The translations under genes and the position numbers were made by a program. The notes beneath the pieces were generated by a model, which made no database searches, was not told the DNA's origin, and was given only the letters and a program-made list of their open reading frames with translations. This document shows, piece after piece, positions 59,589 through 64,000 of a DNA stretch of 64,000 nt. The stretch comes from Daphnia carinata. Taxonomy: Eukaryota; Arthropoda; Branchiopoda; Diplostraca; Daphniidae. Positions within the stretch are counted from its first letter, which is position 1, and each line of letters opens with the position of its first letter. Where the stretch lies: positions 9,958,679 through 10,022,678 of the forward strand of contig NC_081337.1 in assembly GCF_022539665.2 (NCBI RefSeq), written 5' to 3'.

Positions 59589-61349
59589 TGCTGCCCACCT
59601 ACAAATAGTTGCATTTCGTGCTGTTCATCTTCTTCGTCTTGTATCGTTGAGGTCGTATATCCCTTTTTCTAGACAACTGTTGCCGTGCACTCCAAGCGAA
59701 ATATGTGCCCGTGTTTCCCCTTCCCTAGACGCTGGAGCGGCATGCCATATGAGTGCATTTTCTTTCCTTTCAAAATTAAAATTTGTTTTATTGTGCATTA
59801 TGCATTGTAAACAAGGGCTTTACTTTCCAGTTCTTTATTTGGACGAAATTATCTTACTGGATAACGTCGATACGTGGCTCTCGATTTTTTAAAACTAGCG
59901 TTAGCAATACCCCAACATTTCATAGTTTAAAAGCTGGGCCAAAATGATTCACTTTTTTTTGCATTCTATTTCTTTTCAAAAGAGAGAATTAATGCTGTTT
60001 CATTATTTCCTGTCAATTTTAATTGAAATTGATTTAGTTCGGTAGCTTTTTACAAAACGATTAGCACATATTCTTACATGTACGAGTTTTTTTTTGTCCT
60101 TTACGTATTCGCAATCAACCAAAATTCGCATGCTCATGAGACATTGAGCACTTGTAATTCTACTTGTATTGGAAAACGAAATGAATGGGCCATCTTCTAT
60201 TGCCTAGACAATCGTCATTTATGGCGATCGCGTAGCACGCACCCTTCCCCTTAACCTAAATTGTCTTATCATTTGCACACCTCTGTTGTAGTTATCGTAA
60301 AACTCCCGTAGCTAAATGACGATAAAAGATCGACTTGTTTACACAGCCATCGCGTCTCATCCCCGCGTTTGACAAGCTCTCGTTTGGGTTACGCAATGGT
60401 TTTTGTTCGGCCTCCCGCAATTCCTTTTACGATGTGTACCAACCCGTCGTCTATAGTTTCTTTTTTTTTTTCCATCCGGCTACGTAAAGGGATAGACAAT
60501 ACGTGAACCCATTCCTATTGTGTGCTGCACAATCTTGATCTAGTAATGTCGTAATATCGTAGGCTCGAAACATGCAATTATATATTTTACAAATTTGAAT
60601 GAGTCATGTTGCCTATTATTGCTATCTTGCCTATTGTTTATCAATTCGTTCTATCAATGAAACAAAAAAACTTTTTTTTTATTCGATAGGAACTGTCTGA
60701 CAAATTTCTAGGTGATTAAAAACGCACTTGGCCTAGAAGAATTGTTATCTTAGTTCGTGTAGGTACACAAAAACCTTGAACTACAGTATTTTTGTAGAGT
60801 CTTTAAAGTCCTTCTTTGTAGGTAAAATGAAATTACAAGCTTGGGGGCGTCGCCAAGTTCTGCCAAATGAACAGCATGACTTACTCAGTCATTAAAATTA
60901 CGTCAAGTTGGTTACAGTTTTAGTGGTTTACATTTAGGAGTGTAAATTAAACCTTGGTCGAAAAATAATACATCAAGCAATAAACCGAAGCTAAACGTAA
61001 TCGATCTGATAAGATAAGCTCGGTGTCAGAAAACAAACAAAAGGTAACATTTTGATCGTTTGATGCAAAAGTGGACACTGAAAAAAACGACTAGTATAAA
61101 GTGGACATTTCCCAAAACGGGCTATCAGCGACGGAATCAACGGTACGTTATCTGTCGCATACTGTAGGCAACGTAATTTGAAAAGAATTCCCCCTTTTTA
61201 TTTCTTGTCGAGCAAAGTCTCATAAGGTCCTTTGGCTTTTGAGAACCTATTGACTTCCTGAATTTTCTCAGTCTGGATCGATCTTCGCTAGCTAATTGAC
61301 CAAAACTGCCATTTTGCCTCATTTTCTACATTTTTTCGTTCCAGTGAAG
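59589..61349. other. ARNT 3' UTR and upstream region of the secreted gene
   Basis: No coding exon is supported here. An AATAAA on the plus strand at about 60980 could end the ARNT transcript; earlier A-rich variants exist. Just before 61350 a pyrimidine tract ending TTCCAG (about 61343) suggests that the next gene has a noncoding first exon, possibly near a TATA-like TATAAA at about 61097. Confidence 0.4.
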
Positions 61350-61829
61350 ATGCGTTCATTTAGCGTCTCAGTTATCATTTGCATTACCGTGTTGCTATTT
61401 GCTTCTTCTTACATGGCAATTCCGCTAAGCAGAAACACGAAAGAAATCAGCGACATATTGAAACTTCTACGTTCATCGAGAAATGTCAACGAGGAAGTGT
61501 TCTCCATTGTTTCTATCGTCGACGAGCTAGTCAGCCTGGGAAAACATCCAAAGACTTTGTGCCCGTTCCAGGTGGAAAAGAAAACTGTTAAGAAGGAACA
61601 CACCTTGGGACAATTCACTGTCAACATACACGAAATCGTTTGCTCGGGAGCTTGCGGCCATTGTGGTTTCGGTCGTAGCTGTAAGCAGTTGATGACACCG
61701 TTGATCATCACCTTGAACAATCCCGCAACTGGCCTGCCACACAATATCGTTTCTGCCGACGTTGCAATCGGTTGTAGCTGCACCCCGGATGATTCTGGAC
61801 TTCTCGGAGAAGATATTTTACGCAGATAA
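61350..61829 (+). CDS. Secreted cysteine-rich protein, IL-17-like cytokine candidate
   Basis: The ATG at 61350 follows an acceptor-like TTCCAG and encodes 159 aa. Residues 1-25 form a clear signal peptide (SVSVIICITVLLFASSYMA). The mature part is helical and polar up to about residue 70, then cysteine-rich: LCPFQVEKK, IHEIVCSGACGHCGFGRSC, and VSADVAIGCSCTPDD near the end. The order CPF, an xEAxC-like segment followed by CxxC, then a beta strand ending VAxGCxC matches the IL-17 fold (for example EAYCLCRGC and IPVGCTCV in IL-17D). Sequence similarity outside these points is low, so other cystine-knot ligands remain possible. Arthropods with IL-17-like genes usually have several copies; only one is seen here. 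Confidence 0.55.
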   Translation: MRSFSVSVIICITVLLFASSYMAIPLSRNTKEISDILKLLRSSRNVNEEVFSIVSIVDELVSLGKHPKTLCPFQVEKKTVKKEHTLGQFTVNIHEIVCSGACGHCGFGRSCKQLMTPLIITLNNPATGLPHNIVSADVAIGCSCTPDDSGLLGEDILRR

Positions 61830-63056
61830 ATGTTATCTAGTCTATCACGCCATCCTTGTCTGTTTAGGGATTACGTGTTATTACTTTTAATTGCAACACA
61901 TCATAGTTGTCCTTTGAAACTGTTTGATTATGACCACTAAACCTTAGCCAAATGTCCCGTCTTCTATGTAGCCGCACCTCAGGTTATTTTGTTACGTGTT
62001 CAATAATATACTTTAAAAACAAAAATCCAACCATTTTTCAGATAATGTGTTGCGTATCTTTTCCATTTAAAGGGGATAGGTAAACAAAAAAAAGGTGGTT
62101 CGATAAAACATTACCCTACCCCCGTTTTTTTACCAAAGGTAGAAAAAAAATCAATGATTGTTACCCAACCTGTCATTACAAATAGACATTCCGAGAAAAA
62201 AGCTGTTTCGTTCCACATCCCCTTGTCGTCATGCAACTATGTAAAACCATAAAATGCACTTAGAATAGATGAGACAGAAAATTTTGCCCTCAGGAGTAGC
62301 CATGATATTTTAGAAACGTTGGTGTCGTGCACAGTCGTTTGCGCAGAGCCAGCCTTCCATCACCTGTCTCGTTATCAGAGGTCACTGCAGAAGTGTTACA
62401 TTGAACCTTAGCCCTGGTTGCCAAAGGTATTGCGTACCACGGATGTGACTCAAGTGGTACTCTTTATTCTGTGCTGCGTACTTCCGTCTTATCGTAGCGA
62501 GAGCTAATCTTCCTCTGAAATCCGGTCTTCCTTCTTGCTCTCATTGTCGACAATGTACCGAGTTAAGGTAGGACAACGTGTTACCAATTTTATTGGGGGT
62601 TCATCTTATCGCGTATTGCCTTTGTTGAATTTGAATTGCACAATGCTAGCCAGACTGCGTGTTTTCTTCAGCTTTTCCATGTCATGTGTAGATTTCTGAT
62701 GTTTATACTTTACCTGAGTGAAATTGTGTGTTGTAGCTCCGTAAGTTAATCTAAATTCATGCTAACCGTCGGCCCGAAATCATAACATTTCAATGTGATA
62801 CGTGATTTTTTTCATTCGATCCATTTCCCAAGTTTCAAGGAGAAACATCATTTTTGGGGGGTTGGGTGTAATTTCGTTTTTAATTTGTGAACGAGAAGTG
62901 GTAGGTTGTTGCGAGTACTATTAGCCACGGAAACAACGAACATTACAAGCAACGTAAATAGATATACAATGATACTCGTAAATTGATCATAAATAAGGGT
63001 CGTGTGTAATTGGATTTGATCCTTTCGTCACCGGTGTCAAATGTCACAATGTTGAC
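61830..63056. other. Intergenic stretch between the secreted gene and the PLCXD gene
   Basis: No gene is established. The left part should be the 3' UTR of the secreted gene. A plus-strand ATG at 62553 followed by four codons and AAG|GTAGGA (62567) looks like a short first exon, but no downstream coding exon is seen before the PLCXD gene, so it is not annotated as a gene. Confidence 0.35.
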
Positions 63057-63932
63057 TCATACTGAATTAATAGTGGTAAGTGGTAAATTTTGCGTTAAAA
63101 CAGCCGTCGTAATTTTTGTCCGTCTCCTACGTGCCGTCATTCTCGGTGACATACTAGTCACACTCAGACTAGACGTCAGTTCTATAGTCGCTCCAGTAAT
63201 GTCAAGATTACGAGGTCCAAGGTAAAATCGCCGTCTGTCTTGCCCCGTTCGTTCCTCTGCCATTGCGTGCTGAGTAGTCGGGGTAGTTGTTAAAGTTGTC
63301 GCAACCAAATTCGAACATTGAACGCGTTTAAGACTGGCATCGACGGCCACGTCAATGATGTCGGTAGAATGAAAGAAATCGACAGCTGTCATGCTGGTAG
63401 TTTTCCACCACAGGTCACGATACCAAGCCGTTACGTTTCTTGCTACATTATCTGCCAATTTTCTGAGTCCATCGTTAGGACGAAACAGGACGTCCATAGT
63501 CGACGGTGTCAGTTCGGCCATGGCAGCCCAAAAGTAATCAGAATCGTATCGTTTTCTATCAATGCCCGCCAAGTATTTGTGAAGGTCGTCTACGTTTCTT
63601 TTGTCACCCCATTCCTGTGGATTGATACATAAAAGTTCACGTTTTCAGCCAAATAACATTTTTAAAACGATATACCTGTGGAATGGATGGCCAAAGAAAC
63701 GGGTGTGACGAACGAGTCCAATCGTCAGCGTAGACAACAATAAGCGTTCGATTAATAGCCCACAAATCGTTCAGCGATGCCATGGAACCGTAGCTGGATG
63801 GTACCATGAAATCGCCCAATTTTTCCAGCAACAATTGAACTAACTGGGCGTGGGTTTCTCTGTTGCGTTGAGTATTTTGACTAAACCCAACTGGGAAACG
63901 ATGGAAATCAAGAATCACCACTTCTCGAGTTG
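63057..63932 (-). CDS. PI-PLC X domain-containing protein (PLCXD family), partial at right edge
   Basis: PLCXD proteins carry only the X half of the phosphoinositide phospholipase C catalytic barrel. Two exons are in the window, 63932-63676 and 63614-63057, joined in phase 0. The upstream exon enters with a split codon, so the N-terminal part with the first catalytic His lies beyond the window. Visible: EVVILDFHRFPVGFS (conserved strand with the DFH motif), LNDLWAINRTLIVVYADDW, FLWPSIPQ-EWGDKRNVDDLHKY, LFRPNDGLRKLADNVARNVT and WYRDLWWKTTSMTAVDFFHS, all typical of this family. The tail after VDASLKR is Thr/Arg-rich and not recognised. The stop is TGA at 63057. Confidence 0.88.
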
Positions 63933-64000
63933 CTGTTTAGAAACGAAAATAGTTGTTTGTTAATTACTTCAAGTTTGAGGTCACATTTTTTAAAAACAAC

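Noticed and set aside
62553-62567. Short first exon MYRVK followed by GTAGGA on the plus strand
   Set aside because: No downstream plus-strand coding exon is visible before the PLCXD gene, so a gene cannot be supported.

Overview
The window is eukaryotic nuclear DNA from an arthropod, most likely a branchiopod crustacean such as Daphnia. The case rests on orthology and gene architecture, not on a database search. Most genes are dense, with many short GT-AG introns (often 57-110 nt). The set includes the arthropod ecdysone-response nuclear receptor E75, an E(z) SET methyltransferase, and an ARNT/tango protein that ends like the fly protein. No bacterial, viral or transposon genes were recognised. 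All exon coordinates are my own reading of splice sites, reading phase and remembered family conservation.

Left part, all minus strand: the replication licensing factor Cdt1 (1-2189, C-terminus off the edge), E(z)/EZH2 (2981-6523, 14 exons, 830 aa), a small FLYWCH zinc-finger gene (6679-7558), and then a very large E75 locus (about 8.1-31 kb). E75 has one shared body (DNA-binding domain, heme-binding-type ligand domain, long low-complexity tail). It also has several alternative first exons at 30.65, 25.08, 17.63 and 14.53 kb, plus weaker candidates at 22.4 and 19.75 kb. The 14.5 kb exon would yield a protein without any DNA-binding domain. The long E75 introns and upstream DNA are rich in nuclear-receptor half-sites, notably a dense cluster of TCAAGGTCA/TGGCCTTGA-type sites at 27.5-29.65 kb, a perfect inverted-repeat ecdysone-type element at 16.05 kb, and recurrent CTCF-like motifs.

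Right part, compact and mixed strand: ZNRF1/2-type E3 ligase (+), RMC1 (-), ARMC7 (+), HTD2 (+), an intronless class A GPCR (-), an MFSD14/HIAT1 transporter (-), p38 MAP kinase (-), NFKBIL1 (-), ARNT/tango (+), a secreted IL-17-like cysteine-rich protein (+), and a PI-PLC X-domain protein (-, N-terminus off the right edge). RMC1/ARMC7 and NFKBIL1/ARNT are head-to-head pairs. ARMC7 and HTD2 are separated by only 15 nt after the ARMC7 stop, in the same frame.

Most notable observations: (1) the p38 gene carries three tandem 80-nt exons for the same kinase segment, and phase allows only one per mRNA; (2) ARMC7-HTD2 looks like a dicistronic unit split by a single in-frame UGA; (3) a homotypic cluster of FTZ-F1/ERR-type sites lies inside the E75A first intron; (4) alternative or micro exons are likely in E(z), ZNRF, MFSD14 and ARNT.
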